Shown here in pieces: positions 49,551 through 58,319 of a stretch of 64,000 nucleotides of DNA. The notes beneath the pieces are model-generated. The model searched no databases. It was not told where the DNA came from and saw only the letters and a list, made by a program, of their open reading frames with translations. The translations under genes were made by a program, and so were the position numbers. Numbering within the stretch: position 1 is the stretch's first letter; every line of letters starts with the position of its first letter. The stretch comes from an uncultured Collinsella sp. Its GTDB lineage: Bacteria > Actinomycetota > Coriobacteriia > Coriobacteriales > Coriobacteriaceae. The DNA lies in NCBI GenBank assembly GCA_934668695.1, contig CAKUOD010000009.1, positions 1-64,000 on the forward strand. Reading direction: 5' to 3'.

Positions 49551-50259
49551 ACCAGGGTGTTCTGGCGGTTGAGGACTCGATGGCGTCGTGGCGTTTGAGC
49601 TCGCGGCGCATGGTTTGCGAATTGAGCCAGGCTGCCTGCCAGCCGCGGATAGGGTAGCGCGTCTCGTCGAGTTCGAACTGCGTATAGCCGCAGGCGTTAA
49701 TGATCGTCGTCCCACATGCGTGTTGGCGCTCCCGCTGAAAGTCGGGGCCGTAGCTCTGATGTACATGTCCATGCACCATGTAGTCGGCCCCCCAGGACTC
49801 AAGCGCTGTGTTAAAGCACTCAAACCCTCGATGCGGCAGATCGTCCAGATCACCCATACCGGCGGCGGGTGCATGGGTAAGCAGAATGTCGCACCCGCCG
49901 ACCATCCTAACCTTACGCGACAGCTTACGCATGCGCTTAGACATCTCGCGTTCGGTGTACATGTTGGCGCCGTCGCGATAACGCATGGACCCGCCAAGGC
50001 CCGCAATGCGAATCCCTCGGTACGTGTACACGGTGTCTTCCACGCAGATACATCCACCCGGTGCATGACGTGCATAGCGGTCATCGTGATTGCCGCGTAC
50101 GTAGATGAGTGGTTTGTTGATGACCGTAACCAAAAACTCAAGATAGTCCGGGTCCAGGTCGCCGGCAGACAGAATCAGGTCGACACCCTCAAAACGTTCC
50201 TTGCGAAAGCACTCCCATAGGCATCGTTCTTCGGTATCGGCTATGGCAAGGATTTTCAT
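49549..50259 (-). CDS. metallophosphoesterase
   Basis: A 236-residue calcineurin-like phosphoesterase. Metal-binding motifs in order: AIADTEE, LSAGDLDPDYL, VRGNHDDRYA, LLTHAPAAGMG and VHGHVHQSYG. The first motif (usually DxH) reads ADTEE, so one metal ligand differs. Substrate unknown. Its start overlaps the upstream gene's stop by four bases, so it works with or is co-produced with the BMP fusion protein. Confidence 0.85.
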   Translation of the reverse strand: MKILAIADTEERCLWECFRKERFEGVDLILSAGDLDPDYLEFLVTVINKPLIYVRGNHDDRYARHAPGGCICVEDTVYTYRGIRIAGLGGSMRYRDGANMYTEREMSKRMRKLSRKVRMVGGCDILLTHAPAAGMGDLDDLPHRGFECFNTALESWGADYMVHGHVHQSYGPDFQRERQHACGTTIINACGYTQFELDETRYPIRGWQAAWLNSQTMRRELKRHDAIESSTARTPW

Positions 50260-52172
50260 AGGGCGGTAACTCCCGGCTCATCGTCGAGCTGCGGAATGGT
50301 GCCCACCACGTTGTCCGCCAGCCAATTCATCTCAACAATCTGCGTGCTCGGCAACGGAGGGAAGCCTTCGATCTGTACCACGCCGTTCTGGCTGTGGAGC
50401 TCGCCGCCAAAGGGGTTGATGGAGCCCTCGACAATGCCGTTGCGGAGCAGCTGCACCAGTTTGCGCGTCTGATAGGGCAGGCCCGGAGCGTAACGGATGT
50501 CGATAACGCCGGAGCTCATGCCGTACCAGTAGTTGACGGCGCGCACTTGGTTGTCGTCGCTGGTCTCGTCCCACGTGCCGTGCAGCAGGCTGCGAACGAT
50601 GAGCTCGTAGTAACGGCCCCAGTTCCATACGGGCATGGCGATGCCGGTGACTTTGCCATCGACCAGGCGATGGAGTCCGTAAGCCGTAGGGTCTACGAGC
50701 GACTTTGACATGTCAGCGCCGGTCATGACGCTCACGCCCTCGCGACACATGGCCTCGGCGAGACCTCCAGCGGGCACATCGCCCCAGGTCAGGATAATTT
50801 GCGCACGGGGGTCGAGCAGCGAGGCACCAATCGCAAAGGCGTTGATCTCGCTGAGTGCGCCCGAGGCGAAGACCGACGCGTGGTAGCCGATGCGGTGGTT
50901 GTCCGCCATGCTGGCGGCAAGGGCGCCCAGGAGGAACTTGGCCTCGTACATCTTGCCAAAGTACGAACGGACGCTTTGGTGGGGAAGGCCGATAGAGCAG
51001 TTAAGGAACCGAATCTGGGGATACTCAACGGCAGCTCTGAGCGTGTATTCCATCAGGCGGTGCGAGGTCGAGAAGATGACGTTAGCTCCGTGTTTGACAG
51101 CCGTTTCCACGGCGGCGTAGAACACGTCCGGATTGTGACAGTCCTCGAACGCCTCGGTGCGCACGATACCGCCAAAGTGCTCATCGAGATATTGACGCCC
51201 TTGGTCGTGCAGGCTGTCCCAGCTCGACGTCGCACAGGGGAACTCATGGATAAAGGCGATGCGCAGAGGGTTGGCGGCAGAGTAGACGGTCTTGCCCATA
51301 AAGAAGTTGAGCACGCCGGAGGTGGACTTGGCGGGCGCCTCTTCCTCATCGACACTCGGTGCCTCGACAAGATCGACCTTCTCCTCATCACTTTTGCCGG
51401 CAATGACCAACTCGCGCCAAATCTTGCACAGACGGTTTACGACGATGTCCGTCGGTGTGTCCAGCAGGCGGTCTTGGTTGTACACGTTGAGGTAAACGAG
51501 CATAGCGTCGGCGGGCGTAATGTCCAGATGGTCGCCGCCGGCGCGCAGGTAGGCGCGCTTAAAGAGCAGGAAAGTATGGCGCAGGTAGTCGACCTTTTTC
51601 TGCGGCCATTTTTCGATAAGGTTCTGGCCGAGCATCTTGGCGAGCGTTTCGTAGCTTCCCTCACGCGAGAACTCGATCTCGTATAGGGGGCAGACGCGCC
51701 AAAACGCGCAGAACTCGCCATAGAGGCGGCTTTCGACGGAATCCCATTTTCCGGGATAGAGGCGGGTGACCTTGGCCGAAACCGTCGGGGCGTCCAGGAA
51801 TTTGAGGACACTGACGCGCTTGTTGCCCTCTTGGACGTAAAACCGATGCATGAATTCAGTGACGATGATGGGGTCGCGATAGCCCTCGGTCACCTGGATG
51901 TCGTAGAGGTTGGACCACTTGCGGGCGAACTCGGTGTTAAACGGCAGCAGGGGCATAAAGTTGCATGAAAAGGCGGACTGACGGCCCTTGGTGACCGTGC
52001 CGACGACCATTTCGAGCGGAATATCCCTTAGGCCGACATTCTCTCGCTGACCTAAGGGGAGCTGGGCAACCAAGCTGTCGAGGTCCGTGAGGTACGGGTG
52101 CTCGCTTTGGCTGATGGCGCGACGGCGTCCTTGCTCGCCGCGCTTGCGTGCTTGACGATAGGCCTCTTCCAT
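50256..52172 (-). CDS. ParB-like / BMP (Med-type) fusion protein
   Basis: A 638-residue protein without signal peptide. Residues about 40-130 (LRDIPLEMVVGTVTKGRQSAF, ITVTEFMHRFYVQEGNKRVSVLKFL) look like a ParB/sulfiredoxin-type domain. Residues 130-290 are a helical middle region. Residues about 300-620 (LRIAFIHEFPCATSSWDSLHDQGRQYLDE, NCSIGLPHQSVRSYFGKMYEAKFLLGALAA) are a BMP domain, otherwise a lipoprotein that binds purine nucleosides. The lack of export signal suggests an intracellular nucleoside sensor. Function not known. Confidence 0.75.
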   Translation of the reverse strand: MEEAYRQARKRGEQGRRRAISQSEHPYLTDLDSLVAQLPLGQRENVGLRDIPLEMVVGTVTKGRQSAFSCNFMPLLPFNTEFARKWSNLYDIQVTEGYRDPIIVTEFMHRFYVQEGNKRVSVLKFLDAPTVSAKVTRLYPGKWDSVESRLYGEFCAFWRVCPLYEIEFSREGSYETLAKMLGQNLIEKWPQKKVDYLRHTFLLFKRAYLRAGGDHLDITPADAMLVYLNVYNQDRLLDTPTDIVVNRLCKIWRELVIAGKSDEEKVDLVEAPSVDEEEAPAKSTSGVLNFFMGKTVYSAANPLRIAFIHEFPCATSSWDSLHDQGRQYLDEHFGGIVRTEAFEDCHNPDVFYAAVETAVKHGANVIFSTSHRLMEYTLRAAVEYPQIRFLNCSIGLPHQSVRSYFGKMYEAKFLLGALAASMADNHRIGYHASVFASGALSEINAFAIGASLLDPRAQIILTWGDVPAGGLAEAMCREGVSVMTGADMSKSLVDPTAYGLHRLVDGKVTGIAMPVWNWGRYYELIVRSLLHGTWDETSDDNQVRAVNYWYGMSSGVIDIRYAPGLPYQTRKLVQLLRNGIVEGSINPFGGELHSQNGVVQIEGFPPLPSTQIVEMNWLADNVVGTIPQLDDEPGVTAL

Positions 52173-52226
52173 GGTGTCTACTCCCTTAGTCGTTTAAACA
52201 ACGATATGAACCATGGTACCACGATG

Positions 52227-52267
52227 CGAAACCGCCACAAAGGTGCCTGTCCCCTTTATGGTGGTTT
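52227..52267. repeat. REP-like palindrome at the mscS 3' end
   Basis: AAACCGCCACAAAGG and CCTTTATGGTGGTTT flank TGCCTGTCC; pairing is imperfect at two positions. It runs into the stop codon of the MscS gene and may terminate it on the minus strand. Confidence 0.7.
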
Positions 52268-53033
52268 AGGCGATGATGGGGGCGATGGCACGAATGCAGG
52301 CGTCGGCTGCCGTAAAAGTGGTGCTATCGTCGCTGACGATAAAGATGATTTTTCCCTTGATGCCAAAGTCGCCGATCTCGCTAAAGAGCACATAGGGCTC
52401 CTTGTCAAAGCCCGAGATGGGCGAGACGGCCGTTTTGGTGGCGCTCGTGAGCTCGTCTGCCAGCGCGTCAAGGGAGGCCCACTTAGACGTGTCCTTTACG
52501 GCAACGGGCACGGCCACGCGCCCAAAGGGCATCAGATGCACGAGCGTGTTCTTGGAGATGTTGGAGTTGGGCACAATGATGGTCTGCCCGCAGGCGTCCT
52601 CGATGGTCGTGTGACGCCAGGTGATATCTTGGACCACGCCCGACACGCCGCCGACCTCGATATTGTCGCCGGGTTTGATAATGCCCATAAAGGTCACCTG
52701 CATACCGCCGATAAGGTTCGACAGCGTGTCCTGAAAGCCGAGCGAGATGGCGATGCCGCCGACGCCAAGAGCGGCGACGAGGGCGTTTGCGTTGATGCCA
52801 AAACAGTTGTCGAGGATAAAGCTGCCGCCGATCATCCAGATGACGGCGCGCGCGATGTTGATGAAGATGCTCGATGCTGGGAGCGGGTTATCATCGCGGT
52901 TAAGCAGGTGGTGCAGGGTCTTGGACGCGATTTTGGCGGCAACGGCGGTGCCGATGGCCAAGATACCGGCCCAGATGATGTTGTGGACCCATCGTTGTGC
53001 AAAGAAATGAAGAATTGGCTCAAACAATTCCAT
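52266..53033 (-). CDS. mscS: small-conductance mechanosensitive channel (MscS family)
   Basis: A 255-residue channel that releases solutes on hypo-osmotic shock. Two N-terminal helices, then the pore helix TM3 (ALVAALGVGGIAISLGFQDTLSNLIGG, about 90-116) and the beta domain with IIKPGDNIEVGGVSGVVQDI and IIVPNSNI. The minus-strand ATG at 53033 follows AGGAGG; an upstream ATG lies inside that site. Confidence 0.93.
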   Translation of the reverse strand: MELFEPILHFFAQRWVHNIIWAGILAIGTAVAAKIASKTLHHLLNRDDNPLPASSIFINIARAVIWMIGGSFILDNCFGINANALVAALGVGGIAISLGFQDTLSNLIGGMQVTFMGIIKPGDNIEVGGVSGVVQDITWRHTTIEDACGQTIIVPNSNISKNTLVHLMPFGRVAVPVAVKDTSKWASLDALADELTSATKTAVSPISGFDKEPYVLFSEIGDFGIKGKIIFIVSDDSTTFTAADACIRAIAPIIA

Positions 53034-53161
53034 GTAGGGAAACCTCCTCATGATCATCCAACCATGATACCCACCAAGAAGCCCGTCCGATCAAATTCGG
53101 ACGGGCTTCTGTGCTCGATATAAGGTTTACGCGGCGGGGCTGCAAGGACCGGCGGTGTAAC

Positions 53162-55192
53162 TTAGCGTCGACGCTTCCAGATAATGCCGAGAATGATGAT
53201 GACGATGCCGCCGATGAGGCATGCGCCGATCACGGCCAGCGTGCGGTCTCCCGTTGCGGCGAGCTTGCCGGTCGTCTTCTTGGTGATGACCTTCGTGGTC
53301 GTCGCGTCCGTCTTAGGCGAGGGCTCAGGCGTCGGGGCCGGTGTGGGCGTGGGGTCCACGGCAGCGGAGCCAAAGCTGATGGTGCCCGCGAGCGAGGCCA
53401 TCTTGTTCTCCCAGCCGTTCTGCCCGATCAGCGCCCTAAGCGCTGACTCGCAGGTACCCCACTCGGTGTGCTTGGTGGCGTTTGCGAAGGTGGGGAAGTC
53501 AGTCGTGTTGGTGATGATGTAGTTGTTAGTGGCGACGGTATAGTCCTTGGCGGGATCAAGTGCCGTGCCGTCCTTGGTGAGTGTGGCGCTCACGATGCGC
53601 TTGCTTTCGGGCTGCGTCCAGTCGATCGTTACGTTAATGCCACCGAAGGAAAGGACGCTACCGGAATCGTTGCGCCACTTGTACTTGTCTTGCGCCTCCT
53701 GCTCGGTGTGACCGGCCGCCACATAAGCCTGCTGAAGCTCGTAGCTGTGATTGCACTCGTCGCTGATCTGCAGCGAGTGCTCGAGCGCTGCCAGGAAGTC
53801 CTCACCGGTCATGGTCCAGGTCTCCACGGTGTTGCCGTAGGGCGAGATAGCGATGACGTTGCCGGCGGTCACATCGCCCGCAGCGATGCCGCCGCGGATG
53901 CCGCCCGCGTTCTCGATGGCAAGGTCCGCGCCCGTCAGGTCAAGATAGGAGCCGCAGATCACATGTCCGATGGTCTGGGCCTTGGTGGTGTCGCCTTCCT
54001 TGCTGGGGCGGAAATCGGTGGTGCGCACCATCTCCCAGCCGTGCGTGCCAGATGCGTTCTCGCCGTAGAAATAATTGGTAGAGCTCGTGCCGAGCACCTC
54101 GCTCGATGCGGCGCTAAAGGCATCGTCGAGCGGCTTGATCTTGTTGTCGTGGACCTCATCAAGGATGCTCTGATAGGTGGAGCCCTTGTTGGGGTCGGTC
54201 AAAAGAACGTTTACGTCCTTGGCGGTATAGAGCTTCTCGTCGCTTTTGCCTGCGTATACCGCCACCGTGTCATCGTCGGTGCTTTCGGTGCCCTTGGTGT
54301 CGTACTCGTAGGGGACGGAAAGCAGCCCCACCTCGGCAAAGGCACTGCCCGCCTCGACAACGTGGATTGTCTTGCCGTCGGCTCCCGTCACTTTCTCGTT
54401 AAGGTTGATGTGCTCGTGGCCTGCGATAAGGGCATCGACGCCACGGAGCCGCGTGGCAAAGGTCTTGGCGTCGAGCGTGTGCGCGATACACACAACAACA
54501 TCGCAGCCCTCCTTGCGCAGCTGCTCTGCCTCGGCATTGATGGCGTTCGCGGCACTCGAGAAGCTGGTGCCCGCGACCAGGTCCGCGCGCAGCGAGGAAC
54601 CTAGCGACTCATCCATGGCTCCTACAACGCCGACCTTGATCTGGTAGGCGAACGTTGAGTGACTTTCACTGTCCTCCCAGGTGCGGTTGAGCGTCTTGAT
54701 GTAGCTTGATTTCCATATGCCGTTGGCAGACGTTGCATTCGCGCAAAGCATGGCGAAGGGTGTGCTGGTGGTGCTGGAGCCGGTCATGGTGCGAAGCTTG
54801 TCCGCGCCATAGCTCCAGTCGTGGTTGCCTGGCGTGGTCGCGTCGTAGCCATTGGCGTAGAAGGTGTCCATGAGCTCGGCGATGCTCTTGCCCTCGCTCA
54901 TGGTGGCGAAGGACTGTCCGTGGAAGGTATCACCCGCATCGAGCAAAAGATCGGGGGCGTTGCCCTGGTCGCTATAGAGAACCGCCAGTCCGTCAAAGCC
55001 GACGGTGCCGGTGCCCTTGCTTTCGTTGTAGCTGTACTTGTAGCTGCCGTGGATGTCGTTGGTGTGCATGACGGTCACAGAGCCGTCAATAGCGGCGGGC
55101 AGGTTCCCCGCGAAAGCGAGGCTTGGGATGCCTGCGAGCGCGCCGGCAAACAACGAGACGGTTAACGCAAGGCGGGGGACGAGTCTTTTCAT
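53162..55192 (-). CDS. cell-wall-anchored 5'-nucleotidase / 2',3'-cyclic phosphodiesterase family protein
   Basis: A 676-residue exported enzyme that probably hydrolyses extracellular nucleotides. Signal peptide 1-28 (LALTVSLFAGALAGIPSLAFA). The metallophosphatase domain has VMHTNDIHGSY, LLDAGDTFHGQ, TPGNHDWSYG and IAGHEHINL. The 5'-nucleotidase C-terminal domain includes GGIRGGIAAGDVT and FGGINVTID. A Pro/Thr-rich linker (PTPAPTPEPSPK) leads to the sorting signal LAATG (644-648), a hydrophobic span and KRRR. AAGGAG precedes the ATG at 55192. Confidence 0.9.
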   Translation of the reverse strand: MKRLVPRLALTVSLFAGALAGIPSLAFAGNLPAAIDGSVTVMHTNDIHGSYKYSYNESKGTGTVGFDGLAVLYSDQGNAPDLLLDAGDTFHGQSFATMSEGKSIAELMDTFYANGYDATTPGNHDWSYGADKLRTMTGSSTTSTPFAMLCANATSANGIWKSSYIKTLNRTWEDSESHSTFAYQIKVGVVGAMDESLGSSLRADLVAGTSFSSAANAINAEAEQLRKEGCDVVVCIAHTLDAKTFATRLRGVDALIAGHEHINLNEKVTGADGKTIHVVEAGSAFAEVGLLSVPYEYDTKGTESTDDDTVAVYAGKSDEKLYTAKDVNVLLTDPNKGSTYQSILDEVHDNKIKPLDDAFSAASSEVLGTSSTNYFYGENASGTHGWEMVRTTDFRPSKEGDTTKAQTIGHVICGSYLDLTGADLAIENAGGIRGGIAAGDVTAGNVIAISPYGNTVETWTMTGEDFLAALEHSLQISDECNHSYELQQAYVAAGHTEQEAQDKYKWRNDSGSVLSFGGINVTIDWTQPESKRIVSATLTKDGTALDPAKDYTVATNNYIITNTTDFPTFANATKHTEWGTCESALRALIGQNGWENKMASLAGTISFGSAAVDPTPTPAPTPEPSPKTDATTTKVITKKTTGKLAATGDRTLAVIGACLIGGIVIIILGIIWKRRR

Positions 55193-55215
55193 GGCAGTCT
55201 CCTTAGTTCTTAACA

Positions 55216-55256
55216 AAAACCACCACAAAGGTGCCTGTCTCCTTTGTGGTGGTTTT
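55216..55256. repeat. REP-like palindrome, perfect 16-bp arms
   Basis: AAAACCACCACAAAGG (55216-55231) and its exact complement (55241-55256), loop TGCCTGTCT. Lies between the nucleotidase and the ABC operon; may terminate the ABC transcript on the minus strand. Confidence 0.8.
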
Positions 55257-55264
55257 CTAAGTCG

Positions 55265-56059
55265 TTAGCTTAGTAGCATGCGGTCGTTGGCGAGCTCGCC
55301 GCCCGAGACCTCCTCGAACTTCTGCAGCAGGTCGGCCACGGTGAGCGACTTCTTCTCGTCGCCGGCCACGTCGTAGATCACATGGCCCTCGTGCATCATG
55401 ATCAGACGGTTGCCCAGACGGATGGCGTCGTTCATGTTGTGCGTGACCATGAGCGTGGTCAGGCGGTTCTCGTCGACGATCTCCTCGGTCAGGCTGAGCA
55501 CCTTAGAGGCCGTCTTGGGGTCGAGGGCCGCCGTGTGCTCGTCGAGCAGCAGCAGACGCGGCTTGGTGAGCGTGGCCATCAGCAGGGTGAGTGCCTGGCG
55601 CTGGCCGCCCGAGAGCAGGCCGACCTTGGCGTTGAGACGCGTGTCCAGACCGAGGTCCAGGCGCTTGAGCAGTTCAACGTACTCGTCCTTCTCGGCCTTG
55701 GTGACGCCCCATGAAAGGCCGCGACGCTGGCCGCGGCGCTTGGCGAGGGCCAGGTTCTCGGCAATTTGCATGTCGGCTGCGGTGCCGCGCATGGGATCCT
55801 GGAACACACGGCCCAGGTACTTGGCGCGTTGCGACTCGCTCAGACGCGAGATGTCGGTGCCGTCGAGCTCAATAACACCCGAATCGAGCGGATACACGCC
55901 GGCGATCATATTGAGCAGCGTGGACTTGCCGGCGCCGTTGCCGCCAATCACGGTTACAAAGTCGCCATCGTTGAGGGTGAGGTCGACGCCGGTGAGCGCG
56001 CGCTTCTCGGTGACGGTGCCCTTGTTAAAGGTCTTCTTGACGTGCGAGAGCTTAAGCAT
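55265..56059 (-). CDS. ABC transporter ATP-binding protein (TrpZ-like)
   Basis: A 264-residue ATPase of the branched-chain/sugar permease type. Walker A VIGGNGAGKST, signature LLSGGQRQALTLL, Walker B LLLLDEHTAALDPKT (His after Glu instead of Pro), H-loop MVTHNM. The start at 56059 (MLKLSHVKKTF) is chosen because AAGGGAG has zero spacing to the earlier ATG at 56068. Overlaps the permease gene. Third gene of the minus-strand uptake operon. Confidence 0.88.
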   Translation of the reverse strand: MLKLSHVKKTFNKGTVTEKRALTGVDLTLNDGDFVTVIGGNGAGKSTLLNMIAGVYPLDSGVIELDGTDISRLSESQRAKYLGRVFQDPMRGTAADMQIAENLALAKRRGQRRGLSWGVTKAEKDEYVELLKRLDLGLDTRLNAKVGLLSGGQRQALTLLMATLTKPRLLLLDEHTAALDPKTASKVLSLTEEIVDENRLTTLMVTHNMNDAIRLGNRLIMMHEGHVIYDVAGDEKKSLTVADLLQKFEEVSGGELANDRMLLS

Positions 56060-56975
56060 CTGCCTCATCTCCCTTCGTGTAGGAGCTGCGGAGCTTATAG
56101 CGCTCCCAAACCACGGGCACGCACAGGGCCACGGCGACGATCACGGCGGAGAGTAGCTTCATGTCGTTGGCGTCCATGCCCAGCTGCAGCACGATGGCGC
56201 GGATAAGGAAGTACACCACGGAGCCAAAGACGGCGGAAGCAAGACGGACGCTAAACTGCGTGAGGCCGCCGGGCAGCAGGCGACCGAGCACCTCGCCGAT
56301 GACGATGGCGGCAAGACCGATAACGATGGCGCCGGTGCCCATACCAATGTCGGCGTACTTCTGGCTCTGGCAGATGAGCGCACCCGAAAGGCCGATAAGG
56401 GCGTTGGAGAGCACGAGGGCGATCATTTTGGTGGTGTTGGTGTTAACGCCCAGGGCGCGGATCATGTACTCGTTGTTGCCGGTGGCACGCAGCGCCGAGC
56501 CGATCTCGGTGCCAAAGAACCAGTACAGGATGGCGACGATGGCCACGGCCAGCACAATGCCTAGGATAATGGCAACAGTGGACTGCGGCAGGCCCGTCAT
56601 GTTGCTGACGGATGAGAAGATAGTGCCCTTGGCAAGGATGGGCGTGTTGGACTTGCCCATGATGCGCAGGTTGATGGACCACAGACTGATCTGCGTAAGG
56701 ATTCCGGCGAGGATTGCGGGAATCTCAAAGACGGTGGTCAAGATGCCCGTGACGGCGCCCGCGATGGCGCCGGCGCACATGCCGGCCAGCACGGCGAGCA
56801 AGGGGTCGACGTTATTGTTGACGATGAGCACGGCGCAGACACAGCCGCCGAGGGCAAAGCTGCCGTCGCAGGTCATATCGGGGATGTCGAGCAGGCGGAA
56901 CGTGATAAACACGCCAAGCACCATAATGCCCCAGAGGACGCCCTGCGAAACGGCGCCCTGCAATGCAATGAGCAT
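56052..56975 (-). CDS. ABC transporter permease (TrpY-like)
   Basis: A 307-residue permease of the BPD_transp_2 (LivH/Rbs) type with about nine hydrophobic segments. MVLGVFITFRLLDIPDMTCDGSFALGGCV near the N terminus and GNNEYMIRALGVNTNTTKM in the cytoplasmic coupling loop are typical of the tryptophan/tyrosine-type importers. AGGAGG precedes the ATG. Overlaps the ATPase gene. Confidence 0.88.
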   Translation of the reverse strand: MLIALQGAVSQGVLWGIMVLGVFITFRLLDIPDMTCDGSFALGGCVCAVLIVNNNVDPLLAVLAGMCAGAIAGAVTGILTTVFEIPAILAGILTQISLWSINLRIMGKSNTPILAKGTIFSSVSNMTGLPQSTVAIILGIVLAVAIVAILYWFFGTEIGSALRATGNNEYMIRALGVNTNTTKMIALVLSNALIGLSGALICQSQKYADIGMGTGAIVIGLAAIVIGEVLGRLLPGGLTQFSVRLASAVFGSVVYFLIRAIVLQLGMDANDMKLLSAVIVAVALCVPVVWERYKLRSSYTKGDEADA

Positions 56976-57079
56976 GCTTCATACCTCCTAGGATAGGGTG
57001 GACACGTGATTTTCCATAATAGCGGTACCAATGCATAAAAGAGCTGCGAACGGATGTTTTGTCTCATCCGAAACAAGCA

Positions 57080-57108
57080 GGGCGAACGCCGGTCTTTAGC
57101 GTTCGCCC
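57080..57108 (-). terminator. hairpin between the binding-protein and permease genes
   Basis: GGGCGAACGC (57080-57089) with GCGTTCGCCC (57099-57108), 10 bp, loop 9; on the minus strand it is followed by TGCTTGTTT. A leaky terminator here would give more binding protein than membrane subunits. Confidence 0.6.
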
Positions 57109-57179
57109 CAAGGACTCAGATATTGAATAACGCGGCTGTGGCGCGCGTGCGGGCCCTAGACGCGTTACCGCGCATGGCG

Positions 57180-58160
57180 CTACTCGTCCAGAGCGGAAAG
57201 GTCGATACCCAGGGCCTCGGCCATCTCGTCGTTCTTGACGACGACCAGATCCTTGCTCGAGAGGTGCACGATAGCCATATCCTCGGGCTTGGCTTCGCCC
57301 TTCAGGATCTTAACGGCCATCTCGCCCGCAGCGTGGCCCAGATCCTCATAGTTGATGGAGAGGGTGAACAGGCCGCCGGCCATGCACATGCCCTCCTCGC
57401 CGGTCACGAAGGGGAGCTTGTTCTCCTTGCAGATCTGGCCGACCTGCGAAGCGCCCGCGGCGATGGTGTTGTCGGTGGGGGAGTAGAGCGCGTCGACCTT
57501 GCCCACGGCGGACTCGACGACGGACTGGATCTCGTTGGAGCTCGAGACGGTGAAATCGGTGTACTTCAGGCCCAGCTTGTCGAGCTCCTTCTTGGCGGCC
57601 TTGATCTGAACGTCGGAGTTGGACTCGGCGGTGCAGTAGAGCAGGCCGACCTTTTTAACGTCGGGCAGGACCTTCTGCATCATCTCGAGCTGCTCGGCGA
57701 CCGGGGTGAGGTCGGAAGCGCCGGTGACGTTGGTGCCGGGCTTGTCGTTGTCCTGGACCAGGCCGGAGGCGGCGTAGTCGGTGATGGCACAGCCCACGAT
57801 GGGGATATCGGCCGTGGCGCCGGCGGCAGCCTGCGCGGCGGGCGTGGCGATGGCATAAATCAGGTTGACGTTGTCGCCCACAAACTTGTCGGCAATGGAC
57901 TTACACGTGGACTGGTCGTTCTGGGCGTTCTTCTGGTCGATCTTGACCTTAAGGCCGCTCTCCTTGATGGCCTTGACAAAGCCGTCGTTGGCGGCATCGA
58001 GTGCGGAGTGCTCGGTGAGTTGCAGAACGCCGATGGTGTAGTCGGAACCGGCGGCTGCAGAGCCGGAACCAGAGTTGCCACCGCATCCGGCAAGCGGGGC
58101 GAGCGCGAGCAGGCCGGCGGAGACCAGAAGGCTCCTGCGGCTGATGGTGATGTCCTTCAT
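57180..58160 (-). CDS. ABC transporter substrate-binding lipoprotein (TrpX-like)
   Basis: A 326-residue extracellular binding protein of the ABC_sub_bind family, whose characterised members (TrpX) take up tryptophan or other aromatic amino acids. Lipobox LAPLAGC with Cys26 after a twin-Arg-containing signal (ISRRSLLVSAG), then a Gly/Ser linker. DYTIGVLQLTEHSALDAANDGF and YSPTDNTIAAGASQVGQIC are family hallmarks. First gene of the operon; no T-box or trp leader is visible upstream. Substrate inferred from family. Confidence 0.88.
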   Translation of the reverse strand: MKDITISRRSLLVSAGLLALAPLAGCGGNSGSGSAAAGSDYTIGVLQLTEHSALDAANDGFVKAIKESGLKVKIDQKNAQNDQSTCKSIADKFVGDNVNLIYAIATPAAQAAAGATADIPIVGCAITDYAASGLVQDNDKPGTNVTGASDLTPVAEQLEMMQKVLPDVKKVGLLYCTAESNSDVQIKAAKKELDKLGLKYTDFTVSSSNEIQSVVESAVGKVDALYSPTDNTIAAGASQVGQICKENKLPFVTGEEGMCMAGGLFTLSINYEDLGHAAGEMAVKILKGEAKPEDMAIVHLSSKDLVVVKNDEMAEALGIDLSALDE

Positions 58161-58319
58161 ATCATTACCCCCAGTATAAAATGGCTGGAAACACTGCACT
58201 GGGACAAAGTGCAAGTGGAACTATAGTAGCGCTGATGTCCATTTTTACAACAGCTCGGCGGGTTTTTTAATACAGAACCGGATGGGCGGTACGGGTAGTC
58301 GAATGGACGGCGGAGGGCC

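Noticed and set aside
58161..58319. T-box or trp leader upstream of the TrpX-like operon
   Set aside because: No T-box sequence (AGGGTGGNACCGCG) or Trp-rich leader peptide is visible.
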